A stretch of 64,000 bases of DNA, from assembly GCA_001298545.1 (NCBI GenBank), contig LJCX01000029.1:806001-870000 (forward strand), written 5' to 3'. Position 1 is the stretch's first letter. Each line of letters begins with the position of its first letter. Under the pieces are notes generated by a model. That model searched no databases. It saw nothing but the letters and a program-made list of their open reading frames with translations, and was not told where the DNA came from. The position numbers and the translations under genes are program-made. Source of the stretch: Actinobacteria bacterium OV320 (GTDB taxonomy: Bacteria; Actinomycetota; Actinomycetes; Streptomycetales; Streptomycetaceae). This document shows positions 1 through 7,603 of this stretch, in pieces.

Positions 1-158
1 TGCGGGTCGTCGACGACCGTGTCCCCGCTGCTCAGGTCGTACACGCTGCCGTTGCGGAAGGCCTGCCACATGCCGGCCTCGGCGGCGGTCAGGTCCTCCG
101 GCAGATCGCCCGGATCGCCTCCCGCGCGGCTGTCCGCCCCCTCGGTCACCCTCTTCAC
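1..158 (-). CDS. N-terminal fragment of an unidentified protein, divergent from hisD
   Basis: The gene runs off the left edge, so only about 50 N-terminal residues are visible. The minus strand reads openly from GTG starts at 170, 158 or 149, all in one frame. 158 is preceded by a GAAGGGG-like ribosome binding site and is my choice. The visible part is acidic and soluble-looking, with LPEDLTAAEAGMWQAFRNG and SVYDLSSGDTVV segments. I recall a similar conserved Streptomyces protein beside hisD but cannot assign a function. It is divergent from hisD and shares a roughly 160-bp intergenic region with it. Confidence 0.6.
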   Translation of the reverse strand, partial: MKRVTEGADSRAGGDPGDLPEDLTAAEAGMWQAFRNGSVYDLSSGDTVVDDP

Positions 159-258
159 CCCCTTCGTCACTCACGGTTTTCGCACAGCTGTTCATGCCCG
201 GTGGGCGACCCCCGAACGCTAGACCCGAAGCCGATCTTCCGGATTCCGGCCAGGTTCT

Positions 259-275
259 GTATCAGCCATTGATAC
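259..275. promoter_or_regulatory. Inverted repeat in the hisD upstream region
   Basis: GTATCA, a 5-bp spacer (GCCAT) and TGATAC form a perfect 6+6 inverted repeat. It lies 42 bp upstream of the hisD start, between two divergent genes, and has operator-like size and position. No regulator is identified; binding is an inference. Confidence 0.4.
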
Positions 276-303
276 GCGCGGACGACGCCCGATCCCGGTC
301 TGA

Positions 304-309
304 GAGAAT
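304..309 (+). promoter_or_regulatory. Putative -10 element of a leaderless hisD promoter
   Basis: The hexamer GAGAAT ends 7 bp before the hisD GTG, and there is no Shine-Dalgarno sequence in front of the start. This geometry (-10, 6-7 nt, start codon) is typical of leaderless actinobacterial transcripts. The -35 is not evident. Confidence 0.45.
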
Positions 310-316
310 TGACGGC

Positions 317-1642
317 GTGATCTCCCGAATCGATCTGCGCGGCGACGCCCTCCCCGAGGGACCCGCCCTGCGCGACCTGCTGCCCCGAGCCGACTTCGAC
401 GTCTCGGCCGCCCTCGAGAAGGTGCGTCCGATCTGCGAGGCCGTGCATCATCGGGGCGACGCGGCGCTGATCGACTTCGCCGAGAAGTTCGACGGGGTGC
501 GGCTGGAATCCGTACGCGTGCCGGTGTCGGCGATCGCCGACGCGCTCGAGCGGCTCGACCCGGCCGTCCGCGCGGCCCTGGAGGAGTCCATCCGCCGCGC
601 CCGCCTCGTCCACCGCGAGCAGCGCCGTACGACGCACACGACCCAGGTCGTGCCCGGTGGGTCGGTGACCGAGAAGTGGGTGCCGGTCGAGCGGGTCGGG
701 CTGTACGCGCCCGGCGGCCGGTCGGTCTACCCCTCCTCCGTCGTCATGAACGTCGTGCCGGCGCAGGAAGCCGGCGTCGGATCCATCGCGCTCGCCTCCC
801 CGGCCCAGTCCGAGTTCGGCGGCCTGCCGCACCCGACGATCCTCGCGGCCTGCGCCCTCCTCGGCGTCGACGAGGTGTACGCGGCCGGCGGCGCCACGGC
901 CGTCGCGATGTTCGCGTACGGCACCGAGTCCTGCCCGCCCGCCAACATGGTCACCGGCCCCGGCAACATCTGGGTCGCCGCCGCCAAGCGCTACTTCGCC
1001 GGCAAGATCGGCATCGACGCGGACGCCGGCCCGACCGAGATCGCGGTCCTCGCCGACGACAGCGCCGACCCGGTGCACGTCGCCGCCGACCTCATCAGCC
1101 AGGCCGAGCACGATCCGCTCGCGGCCGCCGTCCTGGTCACCGACTCCGTCGAGCTGGCGGACGCGGTCGCGAAGGAACTGGAGCCGCAGGTCGCGGCCAC
1201 CAAGCACATCGAGGACCGGATCGTCCCGGCGCTCGCCGGCCGGCAGTCCGCGATCGTGCTGGTCGACGGCGTCGACGAGGGCCTCAGGGTGGTCGACGCG
1301 TACGGCGCCGAGCACCTGGAGATCCAGACGGCCGACGCGGCCGCCGTGGCCGACCGGGTGAAGAACGCGGGCGCGATCTTCGTCGGCCCCTGGGCGCCGG
1401 TGTCCCTGGGCGACTACGCGGCCGGGTCCAACCACGTGCTGCCGACGGGCGGCTGCGCCTGTCACTCCTCCGGGCTGTCCGTGCAGTCCTTCCTGCGGGG
1501 CATCCACATCGTCGACTACACGCGGGACGCGCTGGCCGAGGTCGCGCGGCACGTGGTGACGCTGGCGGAGGCGGAGGACCTGCCCGCGCACGGCGCGGCG
1601 ATCAAGGCGCGGTTCGACTGGAAGGTACCGGCGAGCAAGTGA
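317..1642 (+). CDS. hisD: Histidinol dehydrogenase HisD
   Basis: This cytosolic zinc enzyme does the last two oxidations of histidine synthesis, L-histidinol to L-histidine with 2 NAD+. The product is 441 aa, normal for the family. Metal-site residues Gln262 and His265 lie in SQAEHD, the catalytic pair Glu332-His333 in GAEHLEIQ, and the GPGNIWV and TGGCACHSSGLSV signatures are present. I chose GTG 317 because the protein begins as HisD proteins usually do (ISRIDLRG) and because of the leaderless promoter spacing; an upstream in-frame ATG at 194 would add an unconserved 41-residue extension. The stop overlaps the hisC start (GTGA), so it leads a coupled his operon. Confidence 0.96.
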   Translation: MISRIDLRGDALPEGPALRDLLPRADFDVSAALEKVRPICEAVHHRGDAALIDFAEKFDGVRLESVRVPVSAIADALERLDPAVRAALEESIRRARLVHREQRRTTHTTQVVPGGSVTEKWVPVERVGLYAPGGRSVYPSSVVMNVVPAQEAGVGSIALASPAQSEFGGLPHPTILAACALLGVDEVYAAGGATAVAMFAYGTESCPPANMVTGPGNIWVAAAKRYFAGKIGIDADAGPTEIAVLADDSADPVHVAADLISQAEHDPLAAAVLVTDSVELADAVAKELEPQVAATKHIEDRIVPALAGRQSAIVLVDGVDEGLRVVDAYGAEHLEIQTADAAAVADRVKNAGAIFVGPWAPVSLGDYAAGSNHVLPTGGCACHSSGLSVQSFLRGIHIVDYTRDALAEVARHVVTLAEAEDLPAHGAAIKARFDWKVPASK

Positions 1643-2748
1643 GCTTCGGAATCGACGATCTCCCCGTACGGGACGAGCTGCGTGGCAAGTCCCCCTACGG
1701 CGCGCCCCAGTTGGACGTCCCCGTACGGCTGAACACCAACGAGAACCCCTACCCGCTGCCCGAGGCGCTCGTCGAGCGGATCGCGGAGCGGGTGCGCGAG
1801 GCGGCCCGCAACCTCAACCGCTACCCCGACCGGGACGTCGTGGAGCTGCGCACGCGGCTCGCGCAGTACCTGACGGACACCTCCGGGCACGAGGTCGGCC
1901 CGGCGAACGTGTGGGCCGCCAACGGCTCCAACGAGGTCATCCAGCAGCTGCTCCAGACCTTCGGCGGACCGGGCCGCACCGCGATCGGCTTCGAGCCGTC
2001 GTACTCGATGCACGGGCTCATCGCGCGCGGCACGGGAACCGGCTGGATCTCGGGTCCCCGCAACGAGGACTTCACCATCGACCTGGCGGCCGCCGAGCAG
2101 GCCGTCGCCGAGCGCCGGCCCGACGTCGTCTTCATCACCACCCCCAACAACCCCACCGGCACCGCGGTCCCGGCCGAGACGGTCCTCGCGCTGTACGAGG
2201 CCGCGCAGCGCGCCAAGCCGTCGATGGTGGTCGTGGACGAGGCGTACATCGAGTTCAGCCACGGCGACTCACTGCTGCCGCTGCTCGAAGGTCGGCCGAA
2301 TCTCGTCGTCTCGCGCACCATGTCGAAGGCCTTCGGCGCGGCCGGCCTGCGCCTCGGCTACCTCGCCGCGCACCCCGCGGTCGTGGACGCCGTCCAGCTC
2401 GTCCGGCTGCCGTACCACCTGTCGGCCGTCACCCAGGCGACCGCGCTGGCCGCCCTGGAGCACACCGACACGCTGCTGAAGTACGTCGAGCAGCTCAAGT
2501 CGGAGCGCGACCGGCTGGTCACCGAGCTGCTCGCGATCGGCTACGAGGTCACGGCGTCCGACGCCAACTTCGTGCAGTTCGGGCGCTTCGAAGACGCCCA
2601 CGCGGTCTGGCAGCAGATCCTCGACCGGGGCGTCCTGGTCCGGGACAACGGCGTACCCGGCTGGCTGCGGGTCACCGCCGGAACCCCCGAAGAGAACGAC
2701 GCGTTCCTCGACGCGGTCCGTGATGTGAAGAAGGAGCAGAGGCCATGA
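1639..2748 (+). CDS. hisC: Histidinol-phosphate aminotransferase HisC
   Basis: This PLP-dependent class I/II aminotransferase makes histidinol phosphate from imidazole-acetol phosphate and glutamate. It is 369 aa. The family features are NTNENPYPLP near residue 35, the PLP-pocket TTPNNPTG, VVDEAYIEF, and the Schiff-base Lys230 in SRTMSKAFG followed by GLRLGY. GTG 1639 overlaps the hisD stop by 4 bp and its own stop overlaps hisB by 4 bp, so translation is probably coupled. The open frame extends far upstream through hisD as a high-GC shadow, which is not coding. Confidence 0.95.
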   Translation: MSFGIDDLPVRDELRGKSPYGAPQLDVPVRLNTNENPYPLPEALVERIAERVREAARNLNRYPDRDVVELRTRLAQYLTDTSGHEVGPANVWAANGSNEVIQQLLQTFGGPGRTAIGFEPSYSMHGLIARGTGTGWISGPRNEDFTIDLAAAEQAVAERRPDVVFITTPNNPTGTAVPAETVLALYEAAQRAKPSMVVVDEAYIEFSHGDSLLPLLEGRPNLVVSRTMSKAFGAAGLRLGYLAAHPAVVDAVQLVRLPYHLSAVTQATALAALEHTDTLLKYVEQLKSERDRLVTELLAIGYEVTASDANFVQFGRFEDAHAVWQQILDRGVLVRDNGVPGWLRVTAGTPEENDAFLDAVRDVKKEQRP

Positions 2749-3338
2749 GCCGCGTAGGACGTGTAGAGCGCACGACGAAGGAGACGTCGGTCCTCGTCGA
2801 GATCGACCTCGACGGCACCGGCAAGGTCGACGTGGCCACCGGCGTCGGCTTCTACGACCACATGCTCGACCAGCTCGGCCGGCACGGTCTGTTCGACCTG
2901 ACCGTGAAGACCGACGGCGACCTGCACATCGACTCCCACCACACCATCGAGGACACCGCCCTCGCGCTCGGCGCCGCCTTCAAGCAGGCCCTCGGCGACA
3001 AGGTGGGCATCTACCGGTTCGGCAACTGCACGGTCCCGCTGGACGAGTCCCTCGCCCAGGTCACCGTCGACCTCTCCGGCCGGCCCTACCTCGTGCACAC
3101 CGAGCCCGAGAAGATGGCGCCGATGATCGGCGAGTACGACACCACGATGACCCGGCACATCCTGGAGTCCTTCGTCGCCCAGGCACAGATCGCGCTGCAC
3201 GTGCACGTGCCCTACGGGCGCAACGCGCACCACATCGTGGAGTGCCAGTTCAAGGCGCTGGCCCGGGCCCTGCGCTACGCCTCCGAGCGCGACCCGCGCG
3301 CGGCCGGCATCCTCCCCTCCACGAAGGGCGCCCTGTAG
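2745..3338 (+). CDS. hisB: Imidazoleglycerol-phosphate dehydratase HisB
   Basis: This Mn-dependent dehydratase converts imidazoleglycerol phosphate to imidazole-acetol phosphate. The 197-aa product is the monofunctional (dehydratase-only) form usual in actinobacteria. The metal-binding repeats are visible: SHHTIEDTA near residue 65 and YGRNAHHIVE near residue 155, with the internal half-repeat structure of the family. The ATG overlaps the hisC stop by 4 bp, with an AGGAGCAGAGG ribosome binding site inside hisC. Confidence 0.96.
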   Translation: MSRVGRVERTTKETSVLVEIDLDGTGKVDVATGVGFYDHMLDQLGRHGLFDLTVKTDGDLHIDSHHTIEDTALALGAAFKQALGDKVGIYRFGNCTVPLDESLAQVTVDLSGRPYLVHTEPEKMAPMIGEYDTTMTRHILESFVAQAQIALHVHVPYGRNAHHIVECQFKALARALRYASERDPRAAGILPSTKGAL

Positions 3339-3342
3339 AACC

Positions 3343-3507
3343 ATGAGCGGACTGTCGACCATCCTGATCGTCGTCGGCCTCTTCCTGGTCGGCGGCATCT
3401 ACTCCTTCGTCAAGCAACAGATGCCGAAGAGCCTGATCGTGCTGCTCTCGATCGGCGCCGCGATGTGCCTCGTCGCCGGCGTCGTGCGGCTGGAGGTGTG
3501 GAATTGA
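3343..3507 (+). CDS. Small membrane protein inside the his operon (54 aa)
   Basis: A 54-residue ORF fills the gap between hisB and hisH. It starts at ATG 3343, 4 bp after the hisB stop, and ends at TGA 3505-3507, overlapping the hisH TTG start by 4 bp. The protein has two hydrophobic segments, LSTILIVVGLFLVGGIYSF (about residues 4-22) and IVLLSIGAAMCLVAGVVRL (about 31-50), split by a short KQQMPKS turn, so it should be a two-helix membrane hairpin. The exact packing in the operon argues it is real. I do not know its function. Confidence 0.7.
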   Translation: MSGLSTILIVVGLFLVGGIYSFVKQQMPKSLIVLLSIGAAMCLVAGVVRLEVWN

Positions 3508-4175
3508 GCACCGCCCCGAACAGCTCGAAGAGCCCGAAGAGCCCGAAGAAGGTCGTCGTCTTCGACTACGGCTTCGGCAACGTCCGCTCCGCCGAGCGGG
3601 CCCTCGCGCGCACCGGGGCCGACGTCGAGATCACGCGTGACTTCGACACGGCCATGAACGCCGACGGGCTGCTGGTGCCGGGCGTCGGCGCCTTCGCCGC
3701 CTGCATGCGCGGCCTGAAGGAGGCCCGCGGCGACTGGATCATCGGCCGCAGGCTGTCCGGCGGACGCCCCGTGATGGGCATCTGCGTCGGCATGCAGATC
3801 CTGTTCGCGCGGGGCATCGAGCACGGCGTGGAGACCGAGGGCCTCGACGAGTGGCCCGGCGCGGTCGAGCCGCTCCAGGCCGAGATCGTCCCCCACATGG
3901 GCTGGAACACCGTCGACGCCCCGGCCGACTCCGAGCTGTTCGCCGGGCTGGACGCGGACGCGCGCTTCTACTTCGTACACTCCTACGCCGTGCAGGACTG
4001 GTCCCTCGACGTGCACAACCCGCTGCTGCGGGCGCCGAAGGTGACCTGGTCGACGCACGGCAAGCCGTTCGTGGCCGCCGTGGAGAACGGCGCCCTGTGG
4101 GCCACGCAGTTCCACCCCGAGAAGTCCGGCGACGCCGGAGCCCAGCTCCTCACCAACTGGATCGGAACACTGTGA
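3504..4175 (+). CDS. hisH: Imidazole glycerol phosphate synthase glutaminase subunit HisH
   Basis: This glutamine amidotransferase (class I, triad type) supplies ammonia to HisF. It has 223 aa from a TTG start. Nucleophile Cys94 lies in MGICVGMQILF, and His204 and Glu206 in TQFHPEKS complete the triad. Start choice: GGAGG at 3492-3496 is 7 bp before TTG 3504 but only 1 bp before the alternative GTG 3498. The residues after the start (TAPNSSKSPKSPKK) are a short low-complexity lead before KVVVFDYGFGN. It overlaps the small membrane ORF upstream and priA downstream. Confidence 0.94.
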   Translation: MSTAPNSSKSPKSPKKVVVFDYGFGNVRSAERALARTGADVEITRDFDTAMNADGLLVPGVGAFAACMRGLKEARGDWIIGRRLSGGRPVMGICVGMQILFARGIEHGVETEGLDEWPGAVEPLQAEIVPHMGWNTVDAPADSELFAGLDADARFYFVHSYAVQDWSLDVHNPLLRAPKVTWSTHGKPFVAAVENGALWATQFHPEKSGDAGAQLLTNWIGTL

Positions 4176-4897
4176 GCAAGCTCGAACTCCTCCCCGCCGT
4201 CGACGTCCGCGACGGCCAGGCCGTCCGCCTCGTGCACGGCGAGTCGGGCACCGAGACCTCCTACGGCTCCCCGCTCGAGGCCGCCCTCGCCTGGCAGCGC
4301 TCGGGCGCCGAGTGGCTGCACCTGGTCGACCTGGACGCCGCGTTCGGCACCGGCGACAACCGCGCGCTGATCGCCGAGGTCGCCGGCGCGATGGACATCA
4401 AGGTGGAGCTGTCCGGCGGCATCCGCGACGACGACACCCTTGCCGCCGCCCTGGCCACCGGCTGCACCCGGGTCAACCTGGGCACGGCCGCCCTGGAGAC
4501 CCCCGAGTGGGTCGCCAAGGTCATCGCCGAGCACGGCGACAAGATCGCGGTCGGCCTGGACGTACGGGGCACGACCCTGCGCGGCCGCGGCTGGACCCGC
4601 GACGGCGGCGACCTCTACGAGACGCTGGCGCGTCTCGACAAGGAGGGCTGCGCGCGCTACGTCGTCACCGACATCGCCAAGGACGGCACGCTCCAGGGCC
4701 CGAACCTGGAACTCCTGAAGAACGTGTGCGCCGTGACGGACCGGCCGGTCGTGGCCTCGGGCGGCGTGTCCTCCCTCGACGACCTTCGGGCCATCGCCGA
4801 GCTGGTGCCCCTCGGCGTCGAGGGCTCCATCGTCGGCAAGGCCCTGTACGCCAAGGCGTTCACCCTGGAAGAGGCCCTGGAGGCGGTCGCCCGGTGA
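4172..4897 (+). CDS. priA: Bifunctional HisA/TrpF isomerase PriA
   Basis: This is a TIM-barrel phosphoribosyl isomerase. In streptomycetes and mycobacteria PriA does both the HisA step (ProFAR isomerisation) and the TrpF step (phosphoribosylanthranilate isomerisation). It is 241 aa. The residues I recall as important in S. coelicolor PriA are at the expected places: Asp11 (PAVDVRDG), Asp130 (VGLDVRG) and Thr166 (VVTDIAKDG). No separate trpF lies in the trp locus of this window, which fits the dual role. GTG 4172 overlaps the hisH stop; the stop overlaps the ridA-like gene. Confidence 0.94.
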   Translation: MSKLELLPAVDVRDGQAVRLVHGESGTETSYGSPLEAALAWQRSGAEWLHLVDLDAAFGTGDNRALIAEVAGAMDIKVELSGGIRDDDTLAAALATGCTRVNLGTAALETPEWVAKVIAEHGDKIAVGLDVRGTTLRGRGWTRDGGDLYETLARLDKEGCARYVVTDIAKDGTLQGPNLELLKNVCAVTDRPVVASGGVSSLDDLRAIAELVPLGVEGSIVGKALYAKAFTLEEALEAVAR

Positions 4898-5292
4898 GCG
4901 AGGTACGACGCATCACGACCGGCGCGCCCTGGGAGGAGACCTTCGGGTACTCCCGCGCGGTGGAGCTTCCCAACGGCCTGGTGCTGATCTCCGGGTGCAC
5001 CTCGATCGTGGACGGCGAGATCGCCGGCGGCGGTCCCTACGAGCAGACGGTCAACGCCTTCGGTGTCGCCTTCGCGGCGCTGGAGCAACTGGGCCTCGGG
5101 CGCGACGACGTCGTGCGCACGCGCATGTACCTCACCCACGCGCGGGACGTGGACGACGTCGGACGCGCCCACAAGGAGCTGTTCGAGACCGTCCGGCCCG
5201 CCGCGTCCATGCTCATCGTCTCCGGCCTCGTGGACCCCAGCCTGGTCGTCGAGGTCGAGGTGGAGGCCTATCGAGGAGGGTCCTCGGCATGA
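4894..5292 (+). CDS. RidA/YER057c/UK114 family protein
   Basis: A 132-aa single-domain member of the Rid family, trimeric proteins that hydrolyse reactive enamine/imine intermediates made by PLP enzymes. The visible family features are the SGCTSIVDG segment, the conserved Arg in VVRTRMYLTHARDVDD and the C-terminal SGLVDPSLVVEVEVEAY. It sits between priA and hisF with 4-bp overlaps on both sides, so it is translated with the his operon. A link to PLP chemistry (HisC) or to labile His intermediates is plausible but inferred. Confidence 0.88.
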   Translation: MSEVRRITTGAPWEETFGYSRAVELPNGLVLISGCTSIVDGEIAGGGPYEQTVNAFGVAFAALEQLGLGRDDVVRTRMYLTHARDVDDVGRAHKELFETVRPAASMLIVSGLVDPSLVVEVEVEAYRGGSSA

Positions 5293-6044
5293 CCCTTGCC
5301 GTACGAGTCATCCCCTGCCTGGACGTGGACAACGGCCGCGTCGTCAAGGGCGTCAACTTCCAGAACCTGCGCGACGCGGGCGACCCCGTCGAGATGGCCA
5401 AGGTGTACGACGCCGAGGGCGCCGACGAGCTGACGTTCCTGGACATCACCGCCTCGTCGGGCAACCGCGAGACGACCTACGACGTGGTGCGCCGCACCGC
5501 CGAGCAGGTGTTCATCCCGCTGACGGTGGGCGGCGGGGTACGCACCCCCGAGGACGTCGACAAGCTGCTGCGGGCCGGCGCCGACAAGGTGGGCGTCAAC
5601 ACGGCCGCCATCGCCCGCCCGGAACTGATCAAGGAGATCGCCGAGCGGTTCGGCAGCCAGGTGCTGGTGCTGTCGGTGGACGCCCGGCGGACCCCCGCCG
5701 GGGCCTTCGAGGTGACGACGCACGGCGGCCGCCGGGGCACCGGCATCGACGCCGTCGAGTGGGCGCACCGCGCGGCCGAGCTGGGCGCGGGCGAGATCCT
5801 GCTCAACTCGATGGACGCGGACGGCACCAAGGACGGCTACGACCTGGAGATGATCGCCGCGGTGCGCAAGCACGTGACGGTCCCGGTGATCGCCTCCGGC
5901 GGCGCCGGCAAGCTCGCCGACTTCGCGCCGGCCGTCGAGGCGGGCGCGGACGCGGTGCTCGCCGCGTCGGTGTTCCACTTCGGCGACCTGCGGATCGGCC
6001 AGGTCAAGGACGCGCTGCGGGAGACCGGACACCCGGTGCGCTGA
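5289..6044 (+). CDS. hisF: Imidazole glycerol phosphate synthase cyclase subunit HisF
   Basis: This TIM-barrel partner of HisH makes imidazole glycerol phosphate and AICAR. It is 251 aa, of standard length. Catalytic Asp residues sit in VIPCLDVDNGRVVKG (near residue 12) and VLSVDARR (near 131). The phosphate-binding TVGGGVRT and ASGGAGK segments are present. An AGGAGGG ribosome binding site precedes ATG 5289, which overlaps the upstream stop. It is the last gene of this his run, since the next gene is convergent. Confidence 0.96.
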   Translation: MTLAVRVIPCLDVDNGRVVKGVNFQNLRDAGDPVEMAKVYDAEGADELTFLDITASSGNRETTYDVVRRTAEQVFIPLTVGGGVRTPEDVDKLLRAGADKVGVNTAAIARPELIKEIAERFGSQVLVLSVDARRTPAGAFEVTTHGGRRGTGIDAVEWAHRAAELGAGEILLNSMDADGTKDGYDLEMIAAVRKHVTVPVIASGGAGKLADFAPAVEAGADAVLAASVFHFGDLRIGQVKDALRETGHPVR

Positions 6045-6046
6045 GT

Positions 6047-6445
6047 TCAGCCCTTCGGCTGGGTCAGCTGCACGAAGTTGCCCACCGTGTCGTCCAGGAC
6101 GGCCGCGACGACCGGTCCCTGGTCCTGCGGGGGATGGGTGAAACGCACACCCAGCCCCCGCAGCCGCTCGTACTCCGCACCGAGGTCGTCGACCGAGAAG
6201 ACGATGCACGGCAGCCCCGCCTCCCGCAGGGCCGCCCGGTACGGCTCCGCGATGGGGCCGTGGCCGGGCTCCAGCAGCAGCTGGAGATCCCGCTGGGCCC
6301 CTTCCGCCGCGCCCACCGTGACGAACAGCGTGCCTTCGCCCAGATCCATGTGCAGACGCGTCTCGAACCCCAGGACCTCGGTGTAGAACGCGTGGGCCTT
6401 CGCGACGTCGTCGACGTACACGCTCGTCATGGCGACCTTGATCAT
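6047..6445 (-). CDS. VOC (glyoxalase/bleomycin-resistance) superfamily protein
   Basis: 132 aa, starting MIKVAMTSVYVDDVAKAHAFYTEVLGF, the typical first beta-alpha-beta of a vicinal-oxygen-chelate fold. The C-terminal half has VFSVDDLGAEYERLRGLGV and ends with a GNFVQLTQP strand carrying a ligand-type residue. The substrate cannot be inferred; such proteins can be lyases, dioxygenases or antibiotic binders. A GAGAGG ribosome binding site lies 6 bp before the ATG. It is convergent with hisF (2-bp gap), so the two stops nearly touch. Confidence 0.85.
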   Translation of the reverse strand: MIKVAMTSVYVDDVAKAHAFYTEVLGFETRLHMDLGEGTLFVTVGAAEGAQRDLQLLLEPGHGPIAEPYRAALREAGLPCIVFSVDDLGAEYERLRGLGVRFTHPPQDQGPVVAAVLDDTVGNFVQLTQPKG

Positions 6446-6466
6446 GTACGGCCTCTCAGATGCTGA

Positions 6467-7102
6467 TCAGATTCCGAGCTGCTTCCCGCCGTGCAGCCTG
6501 GTGATCGCTTCCTTCTCGCCTTCCAGTTGCACCTCCGCGGCGCTCTGCCGGCCGTACAGGAACAGCAGCAGCTCCGACGGCTCCCCGGTGGCCGTCACGA
6601 CCGGGGTGCCCCGGTTGGCGACCGCGGTACGGCCGTCCGGGCGCCGCAGCACCAGACCGGTCGGGGTGCCGCGGCCCATCAGACGGGCGGTGCGCTCCAG
6701 GCGGGTCCACAGGGCGTCCTGGAAGACCGGGTCGAGCGCGCGCGGCGTCCAGTCCGGCCGGGCCCGGCGGACGTCCTCGGTGTGGACGTAGAACTCGATC
6801 GTGTTGGACGCCTCGTCGAGCTGCTTGAGCTGGAAGGGCGAGAAGCGCGGCGGACCCGTGCGGATCAGCTGGATCAGCTCCTCGTACGGCTTGGCGGCGA
6901 ACTCCTCCATCACCTTGTCCAGGCGGGACGCGAGCTGCTTGATCAGAATGCCTCCGGCGGCGTCCGGGCGGCGCTCGCGCACCACCACGTGCGCCGCCAG
7001 GTCCCGGGTCTGCCAGCCCTCGCAGAGGGTCGGGGCCTCGGGGCCCGCCGTTTCCAGGAGGTCGGCGAGAAGAAGTCGTTCACGCTTGGCGAAAGTCGAC
7101 AT
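6467..7102 (-). CDS. TIGR03085-type metal-binding protein (MDMPI/DinB-like fold)
   Basis: 211 aa. The N-terminus (FAKRERLLLADLLETAGPEAPTLCEGW followed by TRDLAAHVVVRERRPD) is the pattern of actinobacterial maleylpyruvate-isomerase-like, mycothiol-associated metal-binding proteins. The His in DLAAHV and later Glu/His residues (IEFYVHTEDVRRA) are probable metal ligands. The function is unknown beyond the fold, possibly a mycothiol-dependent enzyme. The start has no ribosome binding site but a TAGGCT hexamer 6 bp upstream (7109-7114 on this strand), suggesting a leaderless transcript. It is divergent from hisI. Confidence 0.8.
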   Translation of the reverse strand: MSTFAKRERLLLADLLETAGPEAPTLCEGWQTRDLAAHVVVRERRPDAAGGILIKQLASRLDKVMEEFAAKPYEELIQLIRTGPPRFSPFQLKQLDEASNTIEFYVHTEDVRRARPDWTPRALDPVFQDALWTRLERTARLMGRGTPTGLVLRRPDGRTAVANRGTPVVTATGEPSELLLFLYGRQSAAEVQLEGEKEAITRLHGGKQLGI

Positions 7103-7108
7103 GCCGTC

Positions 7109-7114
7109 AGCCTA
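7109..7114 (-). promoter_or_regulatory. -10 element of a leaderless promoter (MDMPI-type gene)
   Basis: Read on the minus strand, TAGGCT lies 6 bp before the ATG at 7102, with no Shine-Dalgarno sequence between them. It matches the TANNNT consensus at the leaderless distance. Confidence 0.5.
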
Positions 7115-7171
7115 CGACCACGTGGAGGGTCCGCCCAGTGGACATGGGCCGTCACTGTCAGTGGCGCGCGG

Positions 7172-7177
7172 CACAAT
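7172..7177 (+). promoter_or_regulatory. -10 element of a leaderless hisI promoter
   Basis: CACAAT ends 7 bp before ATG 7185 and no ribosome binding site is present. The same CACAAT-N7-start arrangement precedes the DUF2752 gene at 10359. The spacing argues for start 7185 over the in-frame ATG at 7176, which overlaps the hexamer. Confidence 0.5.
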
Positions 7178-7184
7178 GGTAGAC

Positions 7185-7592
7185 ATGACCAGCACGCCCC
7201 CGCCCGCCCGTCGCCCATCCAGTCACCTCGACCCCCGGATCGCCGCGCGCCTCAAGCGCAACGCCGACGGGCTCGTCCCCGCCATCGCCCAGCAGTACGA
7301 CACCGGTGAGGTGCTCATGCTCGGCTGGATGGACGACGAGGCGCTGCACCGCACGCTCACCACCGGCCGCTGCACCTACTGGTCGCGCAGCCGCCGGGAG
7401 TACTGGGTCAAGGGCGACACCTCCGGCCACTTCCAGTGGGTCAGGTCCGTGGCCCTCGACTGCGACGCCGACACGGTGCTCGTCAAGGTCGACCAGGTCG
7501 GCGCCGCCTGCCACACCGGGGAGCGCACCTGCTTCGACGCCGACGTGCTGGTCGAGAACGCCGATTCCGGCGTAGCCGCCACGGATCAGTAA
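7185..7592 (+). CDS. hisI: Phosphoribosyl-AMP cyclohydrolase HisI
   Basis: This zinc enzyme opens the purine ring of PR-AMP, the third step of histidine synthesis. It is 135 aa. The family signatures are QQYDTGEVLMLGWMDDEAL, YWSRSRREYWVKGDTSGH, VRSVALDCDADT (Asp metal ligands) and the Cys pair region GAACHTGERTCF. It is monofunctional with no HisE domain. It stands apart from the main his operon and 11 bp upstream of trpE, so His and Trp genes meet here. Confidence 0.95.
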   Translation: MTSTPPPARRPSSHLDPRIAARLKRNADGLVPAIAQQYDTGEVLMLGWMDDEALHRTLTTGRCTYWSRSRREYWVKGDTSGHFQWVRSVALDCDADTVLVKVDQVGAACHTGERTCFDADVLVENADSGVAATDQ

Positions 7593-7595
7593 GGT
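7590..7595 (+). promoter_or_regulatory. Possible -10 element in front of trpE
   Basis: TAAGGT overlaps the hisI stop codon and ends 8 bp before the trpE ATG. No strong ribosome binding site is present. trpE could therefore have its own nearly leaderless start in addition to read-through from hisI. The evidence is modest. Confidence 0.35.
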
Positions 7596-7603
7596 CAGCC
7601 GCC

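Noticed and set aside
676..2748. Long frame extending hisC upstream through hisD
   Set aside because: The upstream part is Arg/Gly/Pro-rich shadow sequence overlapping hisD; the GTGA overlap at 1639 marks the real start.
7560..7603. Trp attenuator upstream of trpE
   Set aside because: Only 11 bp separate hisI from trpE, with no Trp-rich leader peptide or competing hairpins.
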